From a virus: a stretch of DNA of 25,867 nt. The DNA lies in IMG/VR virus record IMGVR_UViG_3300045970_000691, positions 1 through 25,867 of that record. One strand, given 5' to 3'. Position 1 is the stretch's first letter. Each line of letters begins with the position of its first letter. Of this stretch, positions 7,206 to 15,409 are shown in pieces. A program made the translations under genes and the position numbers. The notes beneath the pieces were generated by a model that had not been told where the DNA came from, did no database searches, and saw only the letters and a list, made by a program, of their open reading frames with translations.

Positions 7206-9013
7206 CGCTTGAGACGCCTGCCCCGGGCACCCTCCACGGCGCCATTGACCATTTCACTCGCCATGGCACGGCGCAGCGCCGTCGCCATCACGTCGGTGTT
7301 CACCTCGTCGAAGAGCTCGGGCAGGGTTGCCCGGGCTTCCTCCAAGGCCTTCTGGAAGTCGGCTTCAGTGATCGCCCCATCTTGGGCCAGCTCCATGAGC
7401 CGGTGGAGAGGCTCCTCCACCGGAGCAAGCCAGCGCGAGGTGGTCCCGGTCATGTCCTCGAAAAACCGCTGCAGAACCGGACTCTGTGCCGGAAACGCCT
7501 GCGCCTGGATCGGACAGCCGAACACGGACCGCCCGCGAACGCCCGCGAATGCCTCATTTTGAGGCTCAGCCGGCTCGGACGGGCAATCACCGCCATCGCA
7601 GGATTTCGGGGCGTTTGCGGCGGGTTCTGCGGGGTCGGCGGTTTCGCCAGGTTGGCCGGGGGCCGTGGGGCCGGGCATGCCAGGCACGCCAGGAGTCTGT
7701 GCCGGCGCTGAGGTTTCGATGACCGGATCTCCTTCTTCGGGCTCCGGGATCCCCGTGGCCTCGTAGGCCCAGCGCTTCGGGATCTTGATGCCGATGCGGC
7801 TGAGGATTTCCAGGCGCTCGGCTTCGGCCTTTGGATCGACGGCGACCGACAGATCGGGCCGCACGACCGGCATCACGAGCGGATCGACTGCGCCCAAGTT
7901 GAGCTCCAGGACGGCCGGCACGAGCTGGTAGGAGAGTATGTCCGCGATCCACCAGGCGGCATCCGTGAGCACCTCGCGGCGTACCTGGCCATGCAGATCC
8001 GAAGTACTCGAGCCCAGGCCCGAGGCCTGGCTGGTGGAGGAGAGGGTCTGGCCGAGGATGAGCAGATCGGCCGCCTGGTCGGCGAGCTCCATGAGCATCG
8101 CCTGGGGATTGTCGCGCACATTGCTCGCGGCCTCCTTGATCTCCAGCTTTGTGCCGTCGGGGAAGGCCGCCCAGCCGGCGGCGCCCAGGTTCCTGAGCAT
8201 GGAGGACACCTGTTCGGCCACATCTGCGCGGGAGGCGTCGTAAGTGGCCCAGCGGATGGGCACGCCGAAGAGTTGCGCCGTGCGCATGAGCCACTGCCAT
8301 CCGTAGGTGCGGCCGATCCAGTACGGCACGAGCGGACGCAGGAGCGCCGTCGAACCAGGACTGCCGGCCCGGGCACGGTGGACGCCCACGAGAAACTTCC
8401 CTGGCACGAAGGGCTGCCAGGCAACGGCCTGCTCGCTGATGGTCCCCTTGAGCCCGAGCTGCTCACCGGTGGGGTTCCACCCGTAGTGCGTCGGGGAGAG
8501 ATGCTGCGAAGCGCGCGGGAGCCAGCCCTGGGGATTCGACTTCCAGAGGATTTCACAGACGGAGACGCCGCGCCAGCGGGCATCGAGCATGTGCTCCAGG
8601 GTTTCCTCGAAGGTGAGTTCATGTGATCCAGGCACCGGCCGCCAGGAGCGGAGAGCGCGGCGCACGAGATCGGCGGCAGCCTTCGCTTCGGGTGTGCATT
8701 CCTCATCGTCGCCTTCGCTGGCTGCCTGCACTTCCCAGGCGGTGCGGCGCACGGCCTGCGAGATCTCGCTCGTGGCCTTCGAGAGGCGCGGCCAAGTGTC
8801 GAGCATCATGCCGAAGAGTTCGTGCTGCGCCGCGAGATCGCCCGCCACTGCGTTGGCCAGGATCACGCGCGCCTGGTCGGGCGTGATGCGTCCCATGCCG
8901 TAGTTGAGCCCCACGAGCTCGTCGCCGAGTCCAGGGCGGACCATGGCCGAAGAGAAGTCTGGAGCGATGGCGGCTTTGATGACGCCGCGAACATAGGTGC
9001 GAAGTGTGCCCAT
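7202..9013 (-). CDS. Portal protein, DUF935 (Mu gp29-like)
   Basis: The 603-residue protein is the portal through which DNA enters the head. The DUF935 character shows in ITPDQARVILANAVAGDLAAQHELFGMMLDTWPRL near the N-terminus and in the segments YWIGRTYGWQWLMRTAQLFG and PDGTKLEIKEAA. The last 190 residues start with a Pro/Gly-rich linker and end in a helical region (FEDMTGTTSRWLAPVEEPL) like that of other DUF935 proteins. The gene lies 3 bp after terminase and overlaps the next gene by 4 bp, the Mu order. Confidence 0.88.
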   Translation of the reverse strand: MGTLRTYVRGVIKAAIAPDFSSAMVRPGLGDELVGLNYGMGRITPDQARVILANAVAGDLAAQHELFGMMLDTWPRLSKATSEISQAVRRTAWEVQAASEGDDEECTPEAKAAADLVRRALRSWRPVPGSHELTFEETLEHMLDARWRGVSVCEILWKSNPQGWLPRASQHLSPTHYGWNPTGEQLGLKGTISEQAVAWQPFVPGKFLVGVHRARAGSPGSTALLRPLVPYWIGRTYGWQWLMRTAQLFGVPIRWATYDASRADVAEQVSSMLRNLGAAGWAAFPDGTKLEIKEAASNVRDNPQAMLMELADQAADLLILGQTLSSTSQASGLGSSTSDLHGQVRREVLTDAAWWIADILSYQLVPAVLELNLGAVDPLVMPVVRPDLSVAVDPKAEAERLEILSRIGIKIPKRWAYEATGIPEPEEGDPVIETSAPAQTPGVPGMPGPTAPGQPGETADPAEPAANAPKSCDGGDCPSEPAEPQNEAFAGVRGRSVFGCPIQAQAFPAQSPVLQRFFEDMTGTTSRWLAPVEEPLHRLMELAQDGAITEADFQKALEEARATLPELFDEVNTDVMATALRRAMASEMVNGAVEGARGRRLKR

Positions 9014-9016
9014 GGA

Positions 9017-10510
9017 TTAGAGGAAGAGCGGATCGGGTTCCGGCAGCGTCCAACGGTCCGGCACATCGGCGCCGGTCCTGACCTGGGCGAGAGTCTCTGC
9101 CGTGAAGGCTCCCGCGTGGTTTTCAGAAAGCGAGTAACAGGCGAGCGCCATGCTCCAGAAGTGATCCGCGTGCCCGTCCGGTCCGGAGTCCGCCGCGATC
9201 GTGGCCCGGCCTCCCTCGGTGAGAGTACGGTGCGGTTTCTGCAGATCTGTCCTGAGCGCGTTGTCGATCGGGTAGCGCACCTGTCCGTCGAGGTGCAGGC
9301 GCAGGAAACGACTGGCGAGGACGAGCGGGGCGGGGGCACGTCCGCCCCGCTCGCCTGCCGATGCGAGCTCACTGCTGAGGGGCAGGGCACTCGAAAAGTG
9401 AATGGGCCTCACGCGTCCGGGGAAGCGCCGGGCGAGATAGTCAGCCGGGCCTTCGCCCAGTCCGGTCGCGTCGAGGATGATCTGGAGCCGGCCACGGCAG
9501 AGGCTGTCCGCCTGGGCGATGATGCTCTCCTGGTCGGGCAGGCTCGCCCCGCGCACGCGCAGGATGGCCCGCGCGAAGTATTCCTGTCCGTAGCGCTCCC
9601 ACACGGAAATCACCGACAAGTCTCCGCGCCGGGCCACATCGTAGCCGAGCGCCAGACGACCGGAGGCGATGCCGAGCTCTGTCAGCCGGGCCAGGGCTTC
9701 ATCGCTCCACTGATCCTCGCACACCACGCCGCAGTCCATGCGCTCGGCGGCGTTGATCAGGTTCATGGTTAGGAGCGGCCCCTGAGCGGCGGCAAACGCG
9801 CACTCGTAGTTTTGGTCGTAGGAGGCTCGGTCGAGTGCCTCTTCACGCGCCTGCTCAGGGGAGATCGTCTTGCCAGTGAGAGCGGAGCGGATGACGACGC
9901 CGGCGCGCCAGGCGTCGGTGCGGGTCACGCGCGAGAGCGGAAACTTTCCGCCCGTCACCATGCGATAAAAGAGGTTGCCCGTGCCGTTGCCCGTCGAGGC
10001 GATGCGGCACAGGAAATCGGGATTCGATGCCAGGATGGGCTCGGCCGCATCCCAGATCGCATCGGCGTCCTGGTGGAAGGCAAACTCATCCAGGATGAGA
10101 TCCCCGGAGAAGCCGCGGGCGGTGCGCGGGTTCGCCGCGAGCACCTTGATGCGTCCGACTTTTCCGGACACCATCACGCGCACCTCGAAATTCATTTCCT
10201 CGAAGACTTCCGAACCTGGAGCCAGGTCGAGTTGCTCGACGGCCTGCCCGAGGGCGCGCGCCACCTCGGCGCACTTGGTGGCAAATTCCCGGCCATTGTC
10301 CTTGCTGTTGCTGAGCACCACGACCAGGCGCCCGGGCCGGGTGAGCAGTCGATCCACGGCCCAGCCGGCGAGTGTGAAGCTCTTGCCGATCTGGCGCGAC
10401 CAGTGCAGCAGCTCCACGGGCGTTTCCCTGTTCCGGAAGATAGGCAACTGGTAGCCGCGGAACTTGATCGCAGGTTCCGCTTCCGTACTGGACTGTGCCC
10501 GTTTCGCCAT
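9017..10510 (-). CDS. Terminase large subunit (Mu gp28-like)
   Basis: This 497-residue packaging motor cuts and pumps DNA into the prohead. It has an ATPase part with a Walker A-like box SRQIGKS at residues 38-44 and a Walker B box (DLILDEFAF). A C-terminal RNase H-like nuclease part has acidic residues in LGYDVARRGDLSVI, IILDATGLGEG and PDGHADHF. The spacing is normal for a headful terminase of the Mu type. The ATG overlaps the stop codon of the DUF3486 gene by one base. Confidence 0.9.
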   Translation of the reverse strand: MAKRAQSSTEAEPAIKFRGYQLPIFRNRETPVELLHWSRQIGKSFTLAGWAVDRLLTRPGRLVVVLSNSKDNGREFATKCAEVARALGQAVEQLDLAPGSEVFEEMNFEVRVMVSGKVGRIKVLAANPRTARGFSGDLILDEFAFHQDADAIWDAAEPILASNPDFLCRIASTGNGTGNLFYRMVTGGKFPLSRVTRTDAWRAGVVIRSALTGKTISPEQAREEALDRASYDQNYECAFAAAQGPLLTMNLINAAERMDCGVVCEDQWSDEALARLTELGIASGRLALGYDVARRGDLSVISVWERYGQEYFARAILRVRGASLPDQESIIAQADSLCRGRLQIILDATGLGEGPADYLARRFPGRVRPIHFSSALPLSSELASAGERGGRAPAPLVLASRFLRLHLDGQVRYPIDNALRTDLQKPHRTLTEGGRATIAADSGPDGHADHFWSMALACYSLSENHAGAFTAETLAQVRTGADVPDRWTLPEPDPLFL

Positions 10511-11061
10511 CAGGCGGCTTGTGCCCCCCAGAGCACTTTGCGCACGGCGGCCACCTGGTCATCGCCCTTGAGTCCTGCCTTGTCGGCGGCGCTGCGAGCG
10601 GCGAGCAGGTCATCCAACTTTGCGAGGACCAGGCGCTCAAACTTGTCGCGCTCCAGGGCGTACTTCTCGCGGTCCAGGCGCAGCGCATCCTCGGCGCGGC
10701 GCTCTTTCATCCAGGCAAAATACAGTTCCGGGTCGTCGCTAGCGATCACACGGCGCTCGAAGTGCAGTTGCGCCACGGTGCGGGCGCGGTCGGCGTCGAG
10801 GTTGAGATCGGGGCGATCCTTGAGCAGATCCTCAAAGGCCAGGGCGTCGTCGCGATTCGCCTCCACGGCGCTCTCCACGCGGTGCCAGGCGCAGAAGCGC
10901 TGCAGCGAAGAGACAGACACGCCAGAGGTGAAACCCGTGAGCTTGCGCACCTGGGACACCGCACCCACCAGGCCGGCCTCAGCGCAGATGAGAACGATGC
11001 GATCCCTGGTTTCCCTGGGCAGCCCCTTGAGCAGGGCGTCATAGCGGGTCTTGCGGCTCAT
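10510..11061 (-). CDS. DUF3486 protein, probable terminase small subunit (Mu gp27-like)
   Basis: The protein has 183 residues. MSRKTRYDALLKGLPRETRD followed by a helical region with GFTSGVSVSSLQRF is a putative helix-turn-helix, and a long helical C-terminal half follows. This is the DUF3486 family that stands directly before terminase in Mu-like phages and is taken to be the small terminase that selects DNA for packaging. It overlaps the following small gene by 4 bp upstream and terminase by 1 bp downstream. Confidence 0.8.
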   Translation of the reverse strand: MSRKTRYDALLKGLPRETRDRIVLICAEAGLVGAVSQVRKLTGFTSGVSVSSLQRFCAWHRVESAVEANRDDALAFEDLLKDRPDLNLDADRARTVAQLHFERRVIASDDPELYFAWMKERRAEDALRLDREKYALERDKFERLVLAKLDDLLAARSAADKAGLKGDDQVAAVRKVLWGAQAA

Positions 11062-11318
11062 GGCGCGTACTGGGCCTTGAGCCAGCTGCGACCCTTCTCG
11101 GTGAGCCGCCAGCGGCGCAGCTCGGAGTCGAGTGGATCGCGCTCGACGTCGACCAGGGCTGTGTTGGAAAGCGTGCGGAGGTGCTCGGTGATCTCCGTCG
11201 CCTCAAGCTGTTGGCCCTCGCGAGCCAGCTGCCCGCGCAGCAGCGCTACGGTGACGGCAAATGGGAAGGCCTGGTTGAGCTTCTCCATGAGAAGCAGGCG
11301 TAGATCGGCGGGATTCAT
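11058..11318 (-). CDS. Small winged-helix-like protein (Mu gp26-like position)
   Basis: The 86-residue protein reads like a winged helix: a helical start (DLRLLLMEKL), a recognition-helix-like EATEITEHLRTLSNTALVDV, and a wing/strand part RRWRLTEKGRSWL. It sits between the DUF2730 and DUF3486 genes with 4-bp overlaps on both sides, the position of Mu gp26. In Mu-like phages this slot often holds a small DNA-binding protein of unknown role. Confidence 0.65.
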   Translation of the reverse strand: MNPADLRLLLMEKLNQAFPFAVTVALLRGQLAREGQQLEATEITEHLRTLSNTALVDVERDPLDSELRRWRLTEKGRSWLKAQYAP

Positions 11319-11734
11319 TTCCCCTCCTTCGCATGCAGGGCCTTCGTCTCTCCGAGGAGGCTGATCACCCGGGCGGGGATTTCGTCTATGCGGTCGTGGA
11401 CGCGCTTGATGTCGTCATCCCAGCGCCGCTCCAGGCGATCCACGCGGACAGAGACCTCGCTGATCGCGCGTTCGAAGTGCTTGGCATGGGTCGCGCAGGC
11501 GCTGCGAGTCGTGGGCGGGTCTTCAGGAGTGACCAGGAACGGCTGCTTGAGATTCACCTCGGTGGGGGCCGCCGGCTGGTTGCGGCGATTCACCTCGTCG
11601 GCGATGAGATTGATCATCTCCTTGCGGCCCGCCTCGAATTTGCGGACGATCACAAGCAGGCCCACGAGCATCGTCACCATGGTGACGGCTGCGGGATTTA
11701 AGAGTGCGCTGAGCTCGGCTGGCATGGGGGTCAC
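11315..11734 (-). CDS. DUF2730-like membrane/coiled-coil protein (Mu gp25-like)
   Basis: The 139-residue protein has one membrane segment near the N-terminus (AAVTMVTMLVGLLVIV). A charged helical region follows, ending in a heptad-like coiled coil (ISEVSVRVDRLERRWDDDIKRVHDRID). This is the usual shape of DUF2730 proteins, which lie between lysis and packaging genes in Mu-like phages. Function is unknown; a link to lysis or membrane assembly is inferred from its position right after the spanin genes. Confidence 0.7.
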   Translation of the reverse strand: MTPMPAELSALLNPAAVTMVTMLVGLLVIVRKFEAGRKEMINLIADEVNRRNQPAAPTEVNLKQPFLVTPEDPPTTRSACATHAKHFERAISEVSVRVDRLERRWDDDIKRVHDRIDEIPARVISLLGETKALHAKEGK

Positions 11735-12048
11735 TTGCGGTTGCGTTCTTGCGTGAGGGCGGCGCTCAGGTCGATGACCTGAGCCTCGAGTTCGCGGTAG
11801 GCGCGGTCACTGTGCCAGGTCTCCGGGGCCTGGGGTTTGTACCGACCTTGCGCGGTCTGAATCTCGACTTCCGGCGTCAGCTGGAGCACCCGTGGCTGGT
11901 AGAGCTGCGGAGAAACCTTCGCGGCGGAGGAGTTGGTTGCGCAGCCGGTCAGCGCGACGCTGGCTGACATCATCACCGAGAGTGCGCAGGCGATCAATTT
12001 CGCGCTCAAAGTCCTCGATGTCTTTTTCGATCCGTTGTGAGAGGTCAT
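11731..12048 (-). CDS. Rz1-like outer-membrane spanin lipoprotein
   Basis: The 105-residue protein carries a lipoprotein signal: basic start (KKTSRTLSAK), hydrophobic core (LIACALSVMMSASVAL) and lipobox LTGC. The mature part is about 70 residues, ends in a helical stretch (YRELEAQVIDLSAALTQER) and lacks other domains. It would be anchored in the outer membrane and pair with the Rz-like protein to fuse the two membranes at the end of lysis. It overlaps the Rz-like gene by 242 bp in another frame, as in classical Rz/Rz1 pairs. Confidence 0.75.
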   Translation of the reverse strand: MTSHNGSKKTSRTLSAKLIACALSVMMSASVALTGCATNSSAAKVSPQLYQPRVLQLTPEVEIQTAQGRYKPQAPETWHSDRAYRELEAQVIDLSAALTQERNRK

Positions 12049-12121
12049 AGTGGGCGGAGAGATTCCGCAGCCGAAGCCACAACACGGCGGCCTCGGCCAG
12101 GAGTTTTAGCAGTGCGAGCAC
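11807..12121 (-). CDS. Rz-like inner-membrane spanin
   Basis: The 104-residue protein starts at GTG 12121, 3 bp after the holin gene stops. An N-terminal hydrophobic helix (MLALLKLLAEAAVLWLRL) is followed by a charged coiled-coil-like part (QRIEKDIEDFEREIDRLRTLGDDVSQRRADRLR). That is the pattern of an i-spanin anchored in the inner membrane and reaching through the periplasm. The C-terminal third is low in structure and is read from the same DNA as the Rz1-like signal peptide region. The pair of overlapping frames supports both genes, though each alone would be weak. Confidence 0.6.
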   Translation of the reverse strand: MLALLKLLAEAAVLWLRLRNLSAHYDLSQRIEKDIEDFEREIDRLRTLGDDVSQRRADRLRNQLLRREGFSAALPATGAPADAGSRDSDRARSVQTPGPGDLAQ

Positions 12122-12124
12122 GGC

Positions 12125-12355
12125 TCAGACAGCGGGAGCGGTGGGCGTCGAGGGAGGAGGGGGAGTGCTCGCTGCCGGGGCGGCAGCGGCGCGCGCGCGT
12201 TTCTCGTAGATGGACCAGCCGAGACCCACGAGGGTGATCACGGCACCGACTCCGGCGGTGATGTCGTCGGACGAGGCGAAGCCCTGCTGGGCTGCGAGAC
12301 CGCCGACGAAAGTCAGCGCGTGGCGAAGGATGGCGAGGAGGGTGTCTTTATTCAT
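12125..12355 (-). CDS. Small holin-like membrane protein
   Basis: The protein has 76 residues from ATG 12355 (MNKDTLLAILRH). Two hydrophobic stretches are separated by a short polar turn: LRHALTFVGGLAAQQGFA and GVGAVITLVGLGWSIY, the second ending in EKR. A Pro/Ala-rich tail (PPPPSTPTAP) follows. This resembles small two-helix holins of the Pam3-gp28 kind. Position directly before the spanin genes fits a lysis cassette. No endolysin lies beside it. A longer frame to 12412 is open, but its extra part is Arg-rich and not expected in a holin. Confidence 0.7.
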   Translation of the reverse strand: MNKDTLLAILRHALTFVGGLAAQQGFASSDDITAGVGAVITLVGLGWSIYEKRARAAAAPAASTPPPPSTPTAPAV

Positions 12356-12448
12356 GGCGCAGCCACTGTGCCGCGCCCGCAGCGCTCGCGACAGAAAGCC
12401 TTGCGCGAGCAAGTCTCAGCCAGGCCAACAAAAGCCGGATTTCGCGCC

Positions 12449-12709
12449 CTATGCCTGAATCAGCTCCGCGAGCGCCTTGGTTTTTCCAAGCGTGCGCTCG
12501 GGATTGCGCGAGTAGGGCATCCACTGAGGATTGAGCGTGTAGAAGGTCCAGGCATCCGTCCACCTGGCATACTTGCCTCGCACATTCTGCGGGGTCGCGC
12601 GGATGAGCTCGCGCGCGTACTCGTCCGCCATGGGCATGCCCAGTTCGCGGAACTTCGCGGCGATTTCCTTCGCCATCAGGTAGGGCTCGGGGCGGGAGGT
12701 CGGAGGCAT
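12449..12709 (-). CDS. Hypothetical small protein
   Basis: The 86-residue protein contains MAKEIAAKFRELGMPMADEYARELIRATPQNVRGKYARW, which looks like a helix-turn-helix, followed by an aromatic segment (WTFYTLNPQWMPYSRN). No family is recognised. ATG 12709 follows the stop of the preceding gene by 7 bp; ATG 12676 (MAKEI) is an alternative. It lies between the MuF-linked small genes and the lysis cassette. About 93 bp between this gene and the holin hold nothing clear. Confidence 0.6.
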   Translation of the reverse strand: MPPTSRPEPYLMAKEIAAKFRELGMPMADEYARELIRATPQNVRGKYARWTDAWTFYTLNPQWMPYSRNPERTLGKTKALAELIQA

Positions 12710-12716
12710 GGTGGAG

Positions 12717-13109
12717 TCAGGTTCCGAGAGCGATGCGCACCAGGGAGGAAGCCACCTCGGAGGACATTACACAGGAGAGCTCCTTTATCCGCTCGCCAAT
12801 CGTGGGCTTGGACGTGAGGGCATCAGGCACCTTGTTGAGAGCTGCGAAGCCCTTTGCGGTCAGGACGACATTGGCGAAGAGCTGGCAGTGAGCCTGGCTT
12901 GAGTAGCGGATGAACCCCTCGACCTGTAGCCACTCGATGGCGGAGCCGATGGGGTTGCTGCCATTGCGCTCCTGCCACCAATCCTTGGCTTCCACCCCAA
13001 GCTCAGTCCTGAGCTTCTCAACTTCAAGGTGGACGGGCTTGGGAAATTCGCTGTAGAGACGGCAGAAAATACCGGCGACGATGGCGTTGAATTGGTCGAT
13101 GTTGTTCAT
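12717..13109 (-). CDS. Hypothetical protein with winged-helix look, second gene after MuF-peptidase
   Basis: The protein has 130 residues from ATG 13109 (MNNIDQFNAIVAGIF), chosen because the preceding gene stops 4 bp upstream. The middle part (EWLQVEGFIRYSSQ...NVVLTAKGFAALN) has the layout of a winged-helix C-terminal wing. The tail is helical. No enzyme motif is visible and no family is recognised. It and its upstream neighbour have visibly more A+T than the genes around them, and it may belong to the same exchangeable block as the MuF C-terminal domain. Confidence 0.7.
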   Translation of the reverse strand: MNNIDQFNAIVAGIFCRLYSEFPKPVHLEVEKLRTELGVEAKDWWQERNGSNPIGSAIEWLQVEGFIRYSSQAHCQLFANVVLTAKGFAALNKVPDALTSKPTIGERIKELSCVMSSEVASSLVRIALGT

Positions 13110-13113
13110 GGCC

Positions 13114-13419
13114 TCAGTGGACGTAGAAATCCTTGAAATCATCCCAGCGAATAAATCCATCCGGACGAATGGAATGAACCTTCATAATCCGACCCCCGGA
13201 ACGCTCGATGATGGTCCTCAAGACGACATCAGCACTGGCAGTGAATACTTCTGATAATCCCGTGGCTTCATCTCTGGTTTCGTCGTCAAACTTGGTGAGT
13301 TCAGAACGGACCTTGGGGCTCCACCACTTCGCATTTTGGAAGTCGTCCAGGATGGGTGTGCCTGTGTAATGGAAAGTCATTCCATCGATTTCAAAATCTA
13401 TGAACGGATAATCTTTCAT
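13114..13419 (-). CDS. Small acidic hypothetical protein directly after MuF-peptidase; possible immunity/partner protein
   Basis: The 101-residue protein is rich in Asp, Glu and aromatics (MKDYPFIDFEIDG...FIRWDDFKDFYVH). Its ATG overlaps the stop of the MuF-peptidase gene by 4 bp, so the two are translationally coupled. Base composition is low: bases 13141-13200 are 50% GC, against 85% at 14881-14940. Polymorphic toxins are often followed at once by a small immunity gene of unrelated sequence; this gene sits where one would be expected. The immunity role is inference from position only, and no family is recognised. Confidence 0.72.
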   Translation of the reverse strand: MKDYPFIDFEIDGMTFHYTGTPILDDFQNAKWWSPKVRSELTKFDDETRDEATGLSEVFTASADVVLRTIIERSGGRIMKVHSIRPDGFIRWDDFKDFYVH

Positions 13420-14873
13420 GGTTGGGCCTTCCGTAGAATGCTGATGACGAAACTAAAATACTCAGGATCATTTTTGGCGAAACCAATCGGGTCCTCATAT
13501 AGACGCTGTGCTCCCATGGTAAGGACCTCGGTAATTCCACCCTGTGAGTAATACTTCCCTGAATACGGGCTGCCACCAAGCTGCTTCCAGCTGTCCTCCC
13601 ATGCGCGCTCAAGGCCGTAATCTGATATTCCAGTAAGCCCGCTCAGCAACTGTGTAGGCTTTCCATCCGCACGCTTCGTAAGAAAATCGGAGCACTTTTT
13701 TTGGATGCCTGGGATCTGGTTTTCAATCGCATGAGTAATCTCATGGATGATGTTGGCAGCGTCATTTCTGACTTCCGCAACGCGAGTATTGAACAGGAAT
13801 TGTCCGCGCGGATTGGCCGGAGTTGCTTTTACAAGGGAATACTCAGGTACGAGATCCTTGTGGACCACACTCGATAGAAACTTTTGTGCGGTCTTCGACT
13901 GGAGACCAAGACCCGAAGGGATTTTGTCTTTCGACTTCCATTCGGTCCGATGCTCCTCAGGAAGCTCAAGCGCTTTATGTGCTGCCTTCCGATCAGCGGC
14001 GGTGGCGACTGCCTGCTGCACCTGATCCTGAGTCATCAGCACAGTCGGGGATGGTGTTGGCCGTTCCAGGTTCTTCAACGCGACACGGTCTCCGACGAGT
14101 TCAACCGCTGATTCGCCGAGCTCGTTGCGAAGACTTTCCATGAGCCAGTCGCGTTTCAGAGGATGGATGTCCTTGGTGCTGGCTTCCACTCGCTGGTCGA
14201 ATGTTGCTTCATCGCTCTCCGCCGGCTGTCCAGGCTGCATCAGCCCGAGCGCCTCCGCCTCTTCGCGAGTCACGTCCTCCACCCCCATGCCACTTCCGAA
14301 ATCATACGGGGGCCACGGCGTCTGGAAACGGCTGAGCTTCACCCACACGGGGTCCGATTTGAGAGCGATCATGCGGCCATCCCACAGCCTGCCACCGGCA
14401 GCAGTCCAGCGGGCCTGCCAGGTCTGGCGCGGTACTTTCCGCGCCTCCACGCGGATGAACTCCTGGGCGGGGAAGGCATCCATCACGTCTGACTGCTGCC
14501 CCTGCTTCCACCAGCCGTAGCCGCGCGCGGCCTGCGTGTTCTGCTCGAAGATCAGCCCCAGGCGCCTGGAGCTCGTGTGGGCCTTCAGATCCTGCTGGTT
14601 CTCCGCCCTGGCAAATCCGTTTTCGAGCATGAAGGGCCGGGCCTTCGCGATGAACTCCGCCTTTGTAGCCACCGACATCACTCGGCTCTGCAATTCTGAT
14701 GCGATCCTGGCTTCGGCCACCTTAGCCGAGAAGAAAGCGCGCTCACGAATAGCCAGCGGCACCATGCGCCAGTCCGCAGAAGATAGCCCCGCGCCCACGG
14801 CGGTCTTCGAGCCGAGCTTCTTCACAGCCTCGGAAAATTCCAGGGGTTTTACGATGGGATCCATGTCGCTCAT
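13416..14873 (-). CDS. MuF head-morphogenesis protein fused to an HEXXH metallopeptidase-like C-terminal domain
   Basis: The protein has 485 residues. The N-terminal half has Mu F (SPP1 gp7-type minor head protein) features: SRRLGLIFEQNTQAARGYGWW, the core WDGRMIALKSDPVW and PWPPYDFGSGMGVEDV. After a linker, the C-terminal third carries NIIHEITHAIEN with H377-E378-x-x-H381, and GGITEVL with E449 as a possible third zinc ligand. That pattern suggests a gluzincin-like peptidase. MuF proteins with swapped C-terminal toxin domains are known in temperate phages and may enter the host with the DNA. The C-terminal coding part is AT-richer (40% GC at 13441-13500) than the N-terminal part, a sign of domain exchange. 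ATG 14873 overlaps the preceding stop. Confidence 0.82.
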   Translation of the reverse strand: MSDMDPIVKPLEFSEAVKKLGSKTAVGAGLSSADWRMVPLAIRERAFFSAKVAEARIASELQSRVMSVATKAEFIAKARPFMLENGFARAENQQDLKAHTSSRRLGLIFEQNTQAARGYGWWKQGQQSDVMDAFPAQEFIRVEARKVPRQTWQARWTAAGGRLWDGRMIALKSDPVWVKLSRFQTPWPPYDFGSGMGVEDVTREEAEALGLMQPGQPAESDEATFDQRVEASTKDIHPLKRDWLMESLRNELGESAVELVGDRVALKNLERPTPSPTVLMTQDQVQQAVATAADRKAAHKALELPEEHRTEWKSKDKIPSGLGLQSKTAQKFLSSVVHKDLVPEYSLVKATPANPRGQFLFNTRVAEVRNDAANIIHEITHAIENQIPGIQKKCSDFLTKRADGKPTQLLSGLTGISDYGLERAWEDSWKQLGGSPYSGKYYSQGGITEVLTMGAQRLYEDPIGFAKNDPEYFSFVISILRKAQP

Positions 14874-15409
14874 TTGAAAAGCTCCGGCTGCTCCGCGGCG
14901 GCCTTGCCGGGCTTCCGCCGGGCGGCCGCGGCCTGCTCGCGGAGGCTCTGCGCCACGAGCTCGGGCATGCTCGTGGGGGTGGGCGCCTTACCCGGTATCA
15001 GCACGCGGTTCATGATCTGCTGCATGTGGCTTCCCGCCGCCATCGAGCGGTCCCGCAGGCTCTCCGCCTCACGCCTCACCCAGCCCTGCCAGCAGGCGCG
15101 GAAATAGGGGTAGATGTCCTCCACGGTGCCGGCGCGCTGCAGCCGCCCGATCTGGTCGAGCTTCTCGCGCAGCAACGCAGCGAGCTCCTTGGGCTGAAAG
15201 AGGAAACCGTGCCGGTCCATGTCCGCCACCGCTTTCATCACAAAGGCCCGGCACTGCCCGATCATCTTCGCGCGAGCGGCCGCATCCACAGGCCATTCGA
15301 GGCGGGCGTGCATCTCGGCGAAGAGCCAGCTCTCAAACGCAGCCAGGCGGGCACCAGGCACGATGCGTGCATTGCTCCAGGCTGCGAAAGTGTCGAAGTC
15401 CTCCCTCAA
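14870..15409 (-). CDS. Hypothetical late-region protein with TTG start
   Basis: The protein has 179 residues starting at TTG 15409, read as MREDFDTFAAW. The start is supported by AAGGAG eight bases upstream and by a 4-bp overlap with the preceding stop codon. Longer readings of this frame run antisense-like through the previous gene and are Arg/Gly-rich. The product is largely helical (RLAAFESWLFAEMHARLEW; LREKLDQIGRLQRA) and ends in a basic Ala-rich tail. No domain is recognised. It stands between a winged-helix gene and the MuF gene. Confidence 0.75.
   Translation of the reverse strand: MREDFDTFAAWSNARIVPGARLAAFESWLFAEMHARLEWPVDAAARAKMIGQCRAFVMKAVADMDRHGFLFQPKELAALLREKLDQIGRLQRAGTVEDIYPYFRACWQGWVRREAESLRDRSMAAGSHMQQIMNRVLIPGKAPTPTSMPELVAQSLREQAAAARRKPGKAAAEQPELFK

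Noticed and set aside
8822-9772. Plus-strand frames opposite portal and terminase (also 9812-11044)
   Set aside because: They are shadows of well-supported head and packaging genes; high GC keeps antisense frames open.
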